Assembly: GCA_020852705.1 (NCBI GenBank)
Contig: JADZAP010000040.1
Location: 62,001-126,000 of the forward strand
DNA length: 64,000 nucleotides
From: Ignavibacteria bacterium
GTDB lineage: Bacteria > Bacteroidota > Ignavibacteria > Tepidaquicellales > OLB5
Direction of reading: 5' to 3'
Under the pieces are notes generated by a model that was not told the origin of the DNA, ran no database searches, and saw nothing but the letters and a program-made list of their open reading frames with translations. Below, piece after piece: positions 56,635 to 64,000 of this stretch. Both the position numbers and the translations under genes were made by a program. Positions within the stretch are counted from its first letter, which is position 1, and the number at the start of each line of letters is the position of its first letter.

Positions 56635-57495
56635 CTATTTATCAGGAAGCTTATATCTTTTTTCTTTTACACCAAAGAAATAACTAACACCTGCACTTAC
56701 CGTAAAATAGGCAAATTGTTTCCATGCGGCATATTCAATTATTTCAGGAGGGGCATCATCGTTTAAACCAACTTCGGTAATAGGCGGGTTAACTGATTCA
56801 TCAAGAAACGGAGTTTCAGATTTTTTAAGAAGCAAATTAGCATGAGTAAATCTAAGTCCAAAGTTAAAACCAAAATCTTTATTAATTCCGCTTTCCAATC
56901 CGAGAAATACCTGATAACCAAGTCTTAAACTGCTGGTGATCTTAATTTCAACTCTATTGTTATCGGGGTTTATGAGTTCAGATTTTCCGCTTATTACACT
57001 TAATAGGGGATTAATCCCCAGAAAATATTTAATTTTGTGTGTTGGAGTAAAATTATACTCAATACCAACTCCGCCATTAAAAGAATTATAAGAAACTTTA
57101 CCTTCCTCAGTGTTTTTTGCAATCAGGTTACTTTCAAACCTATCAAAGCCGGAAATAAAATCCAGCCAGAAGTGTCCTTTTTTTTCAAGCGGTAACTTAC
57201 CTATAAGATTAAAACCGTAACCGTTTCTTGCACCAAAATTTTTACCGGTTAAAAAATCATTACGGCTGAAACCTCCATTATGGCTTGTCAGCTCCATTGC
57301 TCCGGAATTAAATCCTCCATTAAAGTGAATTATAAATTTCGGAACAGTCATGGATTTGACTATTGTTAATATTCTGGATTTTTCAGTTTTTATTGTATCT
57401 ACTTTTATTATATAAGTCGTATCTTGTGCCTTAACATTAAGGCACAGCATTAATAACAATAATACAGAAAATATTTTGAATAGAATTTTAAACAT
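56635..57495 (-). CDS. Predicted outer-membrane beta-barrel, type 2 (module 1, copy A)
   Basis: 286 residues with a signal peptide (ends KAQ), then a predicted beta-barrel of about 12 strands. Family features are KNFGARNGYGFNLIGKLPL, FDRFESN, GKVSYNSF, GVGIEYNFTP and a C-terminal SYFFGVKEKRYKL. It most resembles the barrel at 58939: both have YNFTPxH(K/R)(I/F)K and FFGVKEKRYKL. It is the last gene of the unit SPOR lipoprotein-barrel-barrel, 15 bases after the upstream barrel. Function is unknown. It could be a structural, adhesive or transport barrel. Confidence 0.75.
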   Translation of the reverse strand: MFKILFKIFSVLLLLMLCLNVKAQDTTYIIKVDTIKTEKSRILTIVKSMTVPKFIIHFNGGFNSGAMELTSHNGGFSRNDFLTGKNFGARNGYGFNLIGKLPLEKKGHFWLDFISGFDRFESNLIAKNTEEGKVSYNSFNGGVGIEYNFTPTHKIKYFLGINPLLSVISGKSELINPDNNRVEIKITSSLRLGYQVFLGLESGINKDFGFNFGLRFTHANLLLKKSETPFLDESVNPPITEVGLNDDAPPEIIEYAAWKQFAYFTVSAGVSYFFGVKEKRYKLPDK

Positions 57496-57510
57496 TAAAC
57501 AGGCAGATAA

Positions 57511-58353
57511 TTATTTTTTATTTTTTAAACCAATATAAAAATTAACACCGGCATAAAAAGAACTGAACATAAATTGTTTCCATCCGGAATAAGGTATAGA
57601 TTCACCGTTCACTATATCATCATTCAGATATGTTTCGTTTATTGATGTTGATACCTGTGATTTTTTGCCTAATATATTAGCATGTGTAAGTCTGTAACCT
57701 AAATTAAATCCAAATTTATCATTTACTGCATATTCAAATCCAAGAGTTAAACTTAACCCAAACCTTACAGAATTTTTGATTTTTACATCAAAATCAGTAC
57801 TATCTGTAGCAAGCACCGCATTACCGCTTATCATATTTGCCTGAAGTTCAATGCCGGCAAATGGTTTGAATTTTCTTGCGGGATTAAAATTATTTTCGAT
57901 ACCTAAACCAAAACTAAATACATTGTATGAAACCTTTCCTTCTGGTGATTCTTCAATAACAAAATTACTTAAAAACCTGTTATATCCGGTTGAAACATTC
58001 AATCTTACATTTCCGGCTTTATGTAGTTTTATTTTGCCGGTAAGCATAACACCAAAACCATATCTTGTGCCAAAATTAGCTCCGCTAACAAATTCATCCT
58101 TGCGAAATAATGTATTTTCACTTCCAGCCATATCAAGATGACCGATATTGTAATTAAAACTTAGCTGAATTGTTGCAATTGGTGCAACACCCGTTCTTAT
58201 GGAATTAATAATATTACTGGGCGCAATGGATGTGTAAAAAGTATCTTTAGGGTTATAATGAGTTGAGTCTTCACCTTGTGAAAAGGTAACTGATGTAACT
58301 ATAAAAAGAATCAAAATTAATATGTATGAATTTCTTTTTATCATTAATTGCAT
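57511..58353 (-). CDS. Predicted outer-membrane beta-barrel, type 1 (module 1, copy B)
   Basis: 280 residues, signal peptide (ends TFSQ) and a barrel of the same family as its neighbours. It has GANFGTRYGFGVMLTGKIKL, AGNVRLNVSTGYNRF, VSYNVFSFGLGIENNFNP and YAGVNFYIGLKNKK. It is closest to the barrel at 59767, with which it shares GNVRLN(V/I)S, VSYNVF(S/A)FG(L/V)GIEN and QAN(M/I)I(S/N)G. Its ATG at 58353 follows the SPOR gene's TAA directly (TAAATG), so translation is probably coupled. A second ATG at 58344 is possible. Confidence 0.75.
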   Translation of the reverse strand: MQLMIKRNSYILILILFIVTSVTFSQGEDSTHYNPKDTFYTSIAPSNIINSIRTGVAPIATIQLSFNYNIGHLDMAGSENTLFRKDEFVSGANFGTRYGFGVMLTGKIKLHKAGNVRLNVSTGYNRFLSNFVIEESPEGKVSYNVFSFGLGIENNFNPARKFKPFAGIELQANMISGNAVLATDSTDFDVKIKNSVRFGLSLTLGFEYAVNDKFGFNLGYRLTHANILGKKSQVSTSINETYLNDDIVNGESIPYSGWKQFMFSSFYAGVNFYIGLKNKK

Positions 58354-58764
58354 TTAGAATTTTCTGGTTATAACAAATGCATCAGAATATCCTTTAGAGC
58401 GGACATACTCTGTATATTTTACAGCTTCTGAACGGTTATTAAATTTACCAATCCTTATTTTATGAAGACTGCCCGAATATTCATGATATACTCCGCTGCC
58501 TAAATCACCTACCGCCTGATTATAAAATCTTTGAAAATTTTCATTTATTGAAAATGCACCAATCTGAATGGTAAATGTATATCTTTCAGAATTATTTTTA
58601 TTTTCATCTATGGTGATCTTTTTTAAAGTATCAATTTTAATTGTTTTTTCGGTATAATCAACCTTATACTGCTCAACTTCATACTCACCCGATGTACAAG
58701 ATGAAAAATAAAAAGCTGCTAAAAATATAATTAACAGCAATAATATTTTTAATGTTTTCAGCAT
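58354..58764 (-). CDS. SPOR-domain lipoprotein (module 1)
   Basis: 136 residues from the ATG at 58764. A lipoprotein signal (FSSC, Cys23) is followed by a short linker and a C-terminal SPOR domain (about 60-135) with FTIQIGAFSINENFQRFYNQ and HKIRIGKFNNRSEA. SPOR domains bind septal peptidoglycan strands without stem peptides. The residues after the cysteine (CTSGEYEVE) resemble those in the other two lipoproteins of the cluster. An ATG further upstream exists but gives an extra 8 residues before the signal. Confidence 0.8.
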   Translation of the reverse strand: MLKTLKILLLLIIFLAAFYFSSCTSGEYEVEQYKVDYTEKTIKIDTLKKITIDENKNNSERYTFTIQIGAFSINENFQRFYNQAVGDLGSGVYHEYSGSLHKIRIGKFNNRSEAVKYTEYVRSKGYSDAFVITRKF

Positions 58765-58938
58765 AATATCTAAATCAATATAAGCCATTATCTTAATAAA
58801 AACAAGACTTGTAAAGGGTTAATTTAAAATAACTATATAAGTAGTTAATAAATAAAGGGGTTGGATAAATTTGAAATTTTAGCACTTAAATTTTTTAAAT
58901 TTAACAATTTTAGCTAACCAAAATAGGAGTTTTGTAAG

Positions 58939-59757
58939 TTAGTTAAGTTTATATCTTTTTTCTTTTACTCCAAAATAAAAATTAACCCCTGCCATAATAC
59001 TGTAGAAAGAAAAATTCTTATTGTTATTACCTGCTAATTTTAAATTAGGGTCAGCTTTATCCCTTAATTGAAATTCTGTTTCTGAATTAGTACCTTTTGA
59101 ATTTTTGTAAAATGCGTTAGCGTTAATTAATCTTGCAGCTACATTAAGCCCAAAAGAATCGTTTATATAATATTCAGAACCTATTGATAAGCCATAACCA
59201 ATCCTGAAGGAATTTGTAATTTTATATTCTTCATTATAGGGCGGTCCAATTCCACGATTTTCAAACCATATTTTTACTTTACCGTTTATCATACTTGCAT
59301 TAAGTTCTGCCCCAATATATAATTTAAATCTATGTCTGGGAGTAAAATTATATTCCGTACCAAGTCCTGCGGTATAACAGTTATAATTTGCAAACCCATT
59401 ATCGGCAATAGTTTCCTTATCTCCAAAAGTATAAGAAAGTATCCTGTTGTATGTTAAAGATTGTGTGAATCTAAAACTCCCTCTTTTATTTAAAGCCAGC
59501 TTTGAAATTGCACTTACCCCATAACCTTTATCGGCACCAAAAGATTCACCATCATAAACAACTTTGGATTGGTAATCATCGTTATATGCCCCTGAGAGTT
59601 CAAATACAGATTGGTTATAATCAATATCAAACTGAAGAGTATATTTTGGAGTTGAACGAACAACCATATATCTTCTGATTATTGTTTTCTGAGCTTCTAA
59701 TTTTACCATATCAACAGCTAAAAGTAAAATCAGGGCTATAATAATCTTATTCTTCAT
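58939..59757 (-). CDS. Predicted outer-membrane beta-barrel, type 2 (module 2, copy C)
   Basis: 272 residues, signal peptide (ends LEAQ) and barrel. It has ESFGADKGYGVSAISKLAL, NRILSYTFG, GLGTEYNFTPRHRFKLYIG and MAGVNFYFGVKEKRYKLN. It shares with the barrel at 56635 the YNFTP and KEKRYKL segments, so these two occupy the same position in the two modules. It carries insertions in loop regions (for example around ENRGIGPPYNEE). The gap to the upstream barrel is 9 bases. Confidence 0.75.
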   Translation of the reverse strand: MKNKIIIALILLLAVDMVKLEAQKTIIRRYMVVRSTPKYTLQFDIDYNQSVFELSGAYNDDYQSKVVYDGESFGADKGYGVSAISKLALNKRGSFRFTQSLTYNRILSYTFGDKETIADNGFANYNCYTAGLGTEYNFTPRHRFKLYIGAELNASMINGKVKIWFENRGIGPPYNEEYKITNSFRIGYGLSIGSEYYINDSFGLNVAARLINANAFYKNSKGTNSETEFQLRDKADPNLKLAGNNNKNFSFYSIMAGVNFYFGVKEKRYKLN

Positions 59758-59766
59758 ACTTTAAAA

Positions 59767-60624
59767 TTATTGTTTAAACTTGTAAATAATATCATTTACA
59801 CCAAAATAAAAATTCATACCAAGGTAAAATGTGGTAAAAATAAAATTCTTAAATCCGCCGAATTCTATTTCACCTGTATCATCTTTTTTATCTCTAAGAG
59901 GTACCTCATCAGGGTTATCACTTGTTTTAGTTGATTTAAAAACCTGGTTAGAATTTGTGAGTTTAATTCCAAAGTTACCGCCAATCTTATTATTGAACAT
60001 ATACTCAAAGCCCATATAAACATTGTAACCAAGTCTGAAAGAATTTTTTATTTTTACATTTCTTGTAATACCTGTAGCCTGACTAGTTATTTCAGCTTTA
60101 CCGTTAATTATATTTGCCTGAATTTCACCGGCAATATATGGTTTTAATCTGAAGCTTGGATTAAATGAATTTTCTATTCCAACCCCAAAAGCAAAAACAT
60201 TATAACTAACATATCCGAATTTTGATTTACTAGAAAGAAAACTGCTGGTAAAACGGTTATAGTTTCCTGATATATTCAATCTGACATTGCCTTCTCTATG
60301 AAGTGGAAGTTTTCCAATAACAGAAATTCCATATCCGTTTTTAACACCAAAGTTCAATCCGCTTGAAAACTGTGCTGAATCAAAAACAGTATTAAAATTA
60401 GAAGAAAGCTCAGCCATACCTAAATTTATACCGCCTGAGATTTGCAGAGTAAATCTGGGGGGATTTTGTATTTTATAAGCGTTTTTTAGTTTAGCTCCGG
60501 TTGATTTAAACTTTGTTGTATCTTCTTTATTTGTATTTTCTATTTTATAAGAGCCGGTTCCGCAGCCAATTAAATAGGGTAAAATTGAAAATAAAAATAC
60601 AATAATAAAATATCGTAAATTCAT
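59767..60624 (-). CDS. Predicted outer-membrane beta-barrel lipoprotein, type 1 (module 2, copy D)
   Basis: 285 residues. Unlike the other three barrels, the signal ends in a lipobox (LIGC, Cys21), followed by CGTGSYKIEN and a spacer, then the barrel: LNFGVKNGYGISVIGKLPL, EGNVRLNISGNYNRF, VSYNVFAFGVGIENSFNP, FYLGMNFYFGV. It resembles the barrel at 57511 most closely. The lipid anchor on a barrel-like protein is unusual and may show that a lipoprotein N-terminus was gained by recombination with a SPOR-type gene. An OMP85-independent surface lipoprotein is another option. Confidence 0.72.
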   Translation of the reverse strand: MNLRYFIIVFLFSILPYLIGCGTGSYKIENTNKEDTTKFKSTGAKLKNAYKIQNPPRFTLQISGGINLGMAELSSNFNTVFDSAQFSSGLNFGVKNGYGISVIGKLPLHREGNVRLNISGNYNRFTSSFLSSKSKFGYVSYNVFAFGVGIENSFNPSFRLKPYIAGEIQANIINGKAEITSQATGITRNVKIKNSFRLGYNVYMGFEYMFNNKIGGNFGIKLTNSNQVFKSTKTSDNPDEVPLRDKKDDTGEIEFGGFKNFIFTTFYLGMNFYFGVNDIIYKFKQ

Positions 60625-60818
60625 GCTTGTTATAGATTCCCTACTAATTTTTTTAATGTATTTTTTTAAAAAATTTCTTTTGAACCTTAGCTAAATATAC
60701 TCGTAAAAAACAATACTTTCAAGCATTTACCTAAATCTTACTAATGCTACATTAAATTAAGAAAGATAAAAAATAAAATTAAATAAAATTTTTTTTAATT
60801 ATGTCTTTTTAAATTAAA

Positions 60819-61292
60819 TTATTTACTTTCACTTTTCATGGTTTGCTCAAGATAAAATGAATCTGAGTAACCCATTTCCCACAACTTGTATAGAAAAGCC
60901 AATGCTTCATCTTTTGTGCTGAAATTTCCCATTCTTATTTTATATAATCCATCAATATTTTTAACCGATATATCCATGTTTGCAAATTTTCTTTTAACTC
61001 TATCTGAATACCGTGAAGCATTACGTTCTTCATTAAATGCTCCAAGCTGTACACAAAAAGATTTTGTAACTGAAAGTTTTTCGCTAAATGTATTTTCAGT
61101 TGGTTTTACATCTTCATTTTTTTCAGTAATATCACTTTTAATTTCACTAAAAGGCGGTGTTTCTTGTTTTGGTTCTTCTTTAATTTCTATAGGTTCTTCA
61201 ACTTCTACTATATCATAAATTGGGGAGTTGCATCCAAAACAGAATGCCAAAGTTGCAATGAATATTGCTATTATTAAATAATTTTTAAACAT
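60819..61292 (-). CDS. SPOR-domain lipoprotein (module 2)
   Basis: 157 residues. A lipoprotein signal (CFGC, Cys21) is followed by an acidic, proline-containing linker (about 25-75) and a SPOR domain (about 78-150) with FCVQLGAFNEERNASRYSDR and YKIRMGNFSTKDEA. An AGGGAG ribosome-binding site lies upstream of the ATG. It begins the second SPOR-barrel-barrel unit, 194 bases before the barrel lipoprotein. The Cys-x4-Tyr-x-Ile pattern (CNSPIYDIV) matches the other lipoproteins of the cluster. Confidence 0.82.
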   Translation of the reverse strand: MFKNYLIIAIFIATLAFCFGCNSPIYDIVEVEEPIEIKEEPKQETPPFSEIKSDITEKNEDVKPTENTFSEKLSVTKSFCVQLGAFNEERNASRYSDRVKRKFANMDISVKNIDGLYKIRMGNFSTKDEALAFLYKLWEMGYSDSFYLEQTMKSESK

Positions 61293-61510
61293 TTTATTAT
61301 TTTCTCCCTATAAAATATAATTTTAAATTTAACTTTTGCCTTGGTTATTCAAAAATATAAGGTTATCGGTGAGTATCCAATAACGTGAATATGGTATGAA
61401 ATATTTTTATTAATATCATTTCCCTTGAAACTGAGAATTTTCCCAATTTAATTGAATAAAATAAATTTCGTTAGTAAAATGCTCACAATTCCAACTTGCA
61501 GAATATTTTC

Positions 61511-61588
61511 TCATACACAGTTGTTTTGACAAAAAATAATAGTATTAATTTTCATTATAAGGATCAATGCAAGCAATAAAATTTTCAT
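61511..61588 (-). CDS. 25-residue signal-peptide-like small open frame
   Basis: ATG at 61588, TGA at 61511, with a strong AGGAGG (61595-61600) 6 bases before the ATG. The product, MKILLLALILIM then a short tail ending in FCQNNCV, is nearly all signal peptide. It may be the stump of a decayed exported protein, a leader peptide or a real microprotein. Confidence 0.35.
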   Translation of the reverse strand: MKILLLALILIMKINTIIFCQNNCV

Positions 61589-61750
61589 TGAAAACCTCCT
61601 CATTTGCTTATATAAAAATAGTTGAATAAAATTCAATTTGCAATCATTAATGAAGTAAAAATTAATTTCTTTCATTTCATTAATCTGTTTGCTAATTTTG
61701 TGAAACAAAGGTTTCCTCTGATAAAAAGTGGAAATTATATATTAAATTTC

Positions 61751-61755
61751 AGGAG
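61751..61755 (+). promoter_or_regulatory. Shine-Dalgarno site of the PfkB kinase gene
   Basis: AGGAG five bases before the ATG at 61761, one of the few clear ribosome-binding sites in the window. It confirms that start. Confidence 0.7.
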
Positions 61756-61760
61756 AATTA

Positions 61761-62681
61761 ATGTCATTATTGGTAGTTGGCTCGCTTGCACTTGATACAA
61801 TTGAAACTCCGTTCGGAAAAGCTGAAAGGACCTTGGGGGGTTCTGCAACCTTTATTTCTGTTGCTGCATCATATTTTACACAACCGGTAAGACTTGTGGG
61901 AGTTGTTGGCGGAGATTTTCCTAAAAAAGATCTGGAATATTTAGAAGAAAGAGAAATTGATCTGGAAGGTTTGCAGATAAAAGAAAGCGGTAAAACCTTT
62001 CATTGGCACGGCAGATATAATTATGATTTAAATACCCGAGATAGTCTGGTAACCGAGCTTAATGTGTTTGCAGATTTCGATCCGATAGTACCTGAATCAT
62101 TCCGAAAAAGTCAATATCTCTGTTTGGGTAATATAAATCCGGAACTGCAGAAAAAAGTTTATTTGCAGATGGAAAATCCTTCACTCATAGTGGCTGATAC
62201 AATGAACTTCTGGATAGAAGGGAAGTATGATGCTTTAGTTGATGTTTTAAAACATATTCATGTTTTTATATTGAATGATTCAGAAGCTAGAGAACTTTCC
62301 AAAGAGGCAAATCTGTTTAAGGCAGCCAAAAAGATACAGTCAATGGGTCCTAAAATTGTGATTATAAAAAAAGGCGAGCATGGTGCTTTGCTGTTTTATG
62401 AAAATGAAATATTTTCAGCACCTGCATACCCGCTGGAATCAATTTATGATCCAACCGGTGCAGGAGATAGCTTTGCAGGAGGATTTATTGGTTATATTGC
62501 AAAAACAGATGATATTTCATTTGAAAATATGAAACGCGCTGTAATTTTTGGCAGCACCATAGCTTCTTTCTGTGTAGAAAAATTTTCTCTTGAAGGAACA
62601 AGAGATCTTTCAACACTTAAAATTAAAGATAGATTCAATGAGTTTACAAGATTTTCATCATTTGAACCGGCTGCACTTTAA
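61761..62681 (+). CDS. PfkB/ribokinase-family sugar kinase next to mtnA
   Basis: 306 residues. The GGSATFISVAAS N-terminal substrate loop and PTGAGDSFAGG (D236 the catalytic base) identify the family. The protein is short for an adenosine kinase, and the sequence between these motifs does not fix the sugar. It is followed 116 bases later by mtnA on the same strand. This suggests it could supply 5-methylthioribose 1-phosphate by phosphorylating methylthioribose (inference). Other roles such as nucleoside or fructose kinase remain possible. Confidence 0.85.
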   Translation: MSLLVVGSLALDTIETPFGKAERTLGGSATFISVAASYFTQPVRLVGVVGGDFPKKDLEYLEEREIDLEGLQIKESGKTFHWHGRYNYDLNTRDSLVTELNVFADFDPIVPESFRKSQYLCLGNINPELQKKVYLQMENPSLIVADTMNFWIEGKYDALVDVLKHIHVFILNDSEARELSKEANLFKAAKKIQSMGPKIVIIKKGEHGALLFYENEIFSAPAYPLESIYDPTGAGDSFAGGFIGYIAKTDDISFENMKRAVIFGSTIASFCVEKFSLEGTRDLSTLKIKDRFNEFTRFSSFEPAAL

Positions 62682-62797
62682 ACATAGCTTTTTATATGCA
62701 GGGTTAAAAATCATTTGATTAAATAATATATTTAATATCATTTAATTTAATTTTAAAATTATTGCAGCAATAAATTATAAAGTAAATTTATAAGTAA

Positions 62798-63880
62798 ATG
62801 ATAGATAAGCTTGAATACACAAATAAACATGAGCTTATTTATTTAGATCAAACACTTTTGCCTTTAAAGCAGAAGTATCAAAAAACAAAAAGTTATAAAG
62901 ATGTAGCTGAAGCTATCCAAAAACTCCGAATCAGAGGAGCCCCGTTAATTGGAATAGCTGCTGCTTACGGAGTTGTAATGGGAGTACATCATTATAAGAC
63001 TGAAAACCGTAAGAATTTTGAGATCCACTTTTATAAAGTAACCGAAACCCTTCGTAACTCACGCCCCACAGCTAAAAACCTGTTTTATGCTTTAGACCGT
63101 ATGACAAAGGTTTTTGAAGAAAATATTGAAAAAGAATTTTATGAAATTGAAGACCTGCTCTTAAGAGAAGCAGACGCGGTATTTGATGAAGATGCTGAAT
63201 TGTGCAAGCGAATTGGTGTTAATGGTTCTGAACTTCTTGGAGAAAAAATGACGGTACTTACACACTGTAATACAGGTGAACTTGCTACCGGGGGAATTGG
63301 TACTGCTCTTGGTATAATTTATACCGCTAAAAATCAGGGTAAGGAAATTTTTGTTTATGCAGATGAAACCCGCCCTATGCTGCAGGGCTCAAGACTAACA
63401 GCATTTGAGCTTTATGAAAACGGTATTGAATTTGATATTATTACTGACTCAATGGCGGCTATGCTGATGAAAGAAAAATTGATAGATTGTGTTATTGTTG
63501 GTGCCGATAGAATTGCAACTAATGGTGATGTTGTAAATAAAGTTGGAAGCTATTCACTTGCTGTTAATGCATCGTTTCATAAGATACCGTTTTATGCGGC
63601 AGCACCGGGAAGTACAATTGATTTTGATATCAGCACCGGTGAAGAAATTCCGATTGAAGAAAGGGATCCCGAAGAAATTACGCGTGTTAATGGAGAAAAA
63701 ATTACTAGCGATAAATATAATGTGATGAATCCTGCATTTGACCTTGTGCCAAATGAACTTATAACTGCAATAATAACGGAATATAAAATACATTATCCGC
63801 CTTATAATTTTGGAAGTTTAAAACACATGTTCCAAAGCTACATACAAACATTAAGAAATGAACAGGAAGATACAGAATAA
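62798..63880 (+). CDS. mtnA: S-methyl-5-thioribose-1-phosphate isomerase
   Basis: 360-residue enzyme of the methionine salvage pathway, converting methylthioribose 1-phosphate to the ribulose form. It is a member of the eIF2B-like family. RIRGAPLIGIAAAYG, THCNTGELATGG (Cys157) and VGADRIATNGDVVNKVG (Asp237) match the catalytic and binding motifs of MtnA rather than eIF2B subunits. The ATG is at 62798. recO starts 3 bases after the stop. No mtnP, mtnN, mtnB or mtnD is in the window. Confidence 0.95.
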   Translation: MIDKLEYTNKHELIYLDQTLLPLKQKYQKTKSYKDVAEAIQKLRIRGAPLIGIAAAYGVVMGVHHYKTENRKNFEIHFYKVTETLRNSRPTAKNLFYALDRMTKVFEENIEKEFYEIEDLLLREADAVFDEDAELCKRIGVNGSELLGEKMTVLTHCNTGELATGGIGTALGIIYTAKNQGKEIFVYADETRPMLQGSRLTAFELYENGIEFDIITDSMAAMLMKEKLIDCVIVGADRIATNGDVVNKVGSYSLAVNASFHKIPFYAAAPGSTIDFDISTGEEIPIEERDPEEITRVNGEKITSDKYNVMNPAFDLVPNELITAIITEYKIHYPPYNFGSLKHMFQSYIQTLRNEQEDTE

Positions 63881-63883
63881 TTA

Positions 63884-64000
63884 ATGCCAATTATAAAAAC
63901 AGAAGCCGTAGTTTTAAAGTGTGATAATTACAGAGAAACAAGTAAGATAATTACTTTTTATACTAAATCACACGGCAAAGTTAAGGGAATTGCTAAAGGA
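63884..64000 (+). CDS. recO: DNA repair protein RecO, N-terminal part
   Basis: The first 39 codons, open to the window end. TEAVVLKCDNYRETSKII followed by FYTKSHGKVKGIAKG is the N-terminal OB-fold of RecO, which binds single-stranded DNA and helps load RecA with RecR. The ATG at 63884 lies 3 bases after the mtnA stop, so the gene is probably in the same operon. Confidence 0.88.
   Translation, partial: MPIIKTEAVVLKCDNYRETSKIITFYTKSHGKVKGIAKG

Larger units (their letters stand above)
61293..61760. other. 468-bp divergent region between the SPOR gene and the PfkB kinase
   Basis: It holds the promoter regions of both flanking genes and a 25-codon minus-strand open frame (61511-61588) with a strong Shine-Dalgarno. 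Nothing else was recognised. Confidence 0.6.

Noticed and set aside
1-64000. CRISPR arrays, transposases, phage or restriction genes
   Set aside because: No regularly spaced repeats, and no protein with such motifs, in any of the frames examined.

Overview
The window is AT-rich bacterial chromosome with dense, mostly ordinary gene content. Several traits point to a Gram-negative member of the Bacteroidetes/Chlorobi/Ignavibacteria group, most likely an Ignavibacteria-like lineage (inference). These traits are a secreted FG-GAP-repeat protein with a C-terminal type IX secretion sorting domain, a TonB-dependent receptor, an Mla lipid-transport locus, heptose biosynthesis genes, and many signal-peptide beta-barrel and lipobox proteins. 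No transposase, integrase, phage gene, CRISPR array or restriction system was found. Start codons are unusual: at least eight genes with recognisable N-termini have no usable ATG and appear to begin at TTG, one at GTG.

Layout. 1-2.6 kb: 3' end of purQ, then tatA, gatA and a small unknown gene. 2.7-10.3 kb: FMN reductase, a protein resembling a pentameric ligand-gated ion channel, a Tat-exported amine oxidase, a zinc-peptidase-like lipoprotein, thioredoxin-type arsenate reductase, a soluble five-PAS histidine kinase and a stub resembling the N-terminus of TonB. 10.4-18.6 kb (minus strand): ppk1, a SixA-like phosphatase, a GT-C-like membrane protein, tRNA-Thr(CGT), ahcY, a macro-domain gene and aspS. 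18.7-27.0 kb (plus): hldA-like kinase, hldC-like adenylyltransferase, a 1537-residue TamB-like protein and rnr. 27.0-32.2 kb (minus): priA, trxB and a TPR protein; a perfect 24-base palindrome abuts the priA start. 32.4-37.7 kb: T9SS cargo, TonB-dependent receptor, a frameshifted lipoprotein gene, an unlisted 36-residue membrane peptide and an IsdG-like monooxygenase. 37.8-47.2 kb: a polytopic membrane protein, an M16 peptidase, an FnIII lipoprotein overlapping mlaD, then mlaF, mlaE and a beta-barrel protein. 47.2-54 kb: purL, a CysZ/EI24-like protein, metK and a large Hdr-like membrane Fe-S protein. 54-56.6 kb: lon. 56.6-61.3 kb: envelope cluster. 61.7-64 kb: PfkB kinase, mtnA and the 5' end of recO.

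The strongest candidate for something undescribed is the 56.6-61.3 kb envelope cluster. It holds two copies of a three-gene unit: SPOR-domain lipoprotein, beta-barrel type 1, beta-barrel type 2. Barrels in the same position of each unit resemble one another most, which suggests duplication of the whole unit. Three of its lipoproteins also share a pattern just after the lipid-anchored cysteine. A role linking peptidoglycan to the outer membrane is inference.

Other themes are outer-membrane maintenance (Mla, TamB, M16 peptidase, TPR protein), methionine/SAM metabolism (metK, ahcY, mtnA with a PfkB kinase) and purine synthesis (purQ and purL at separate sites). Two lipoproteins, one of them frameshifted, share an uncharacterised C-terminal domain.
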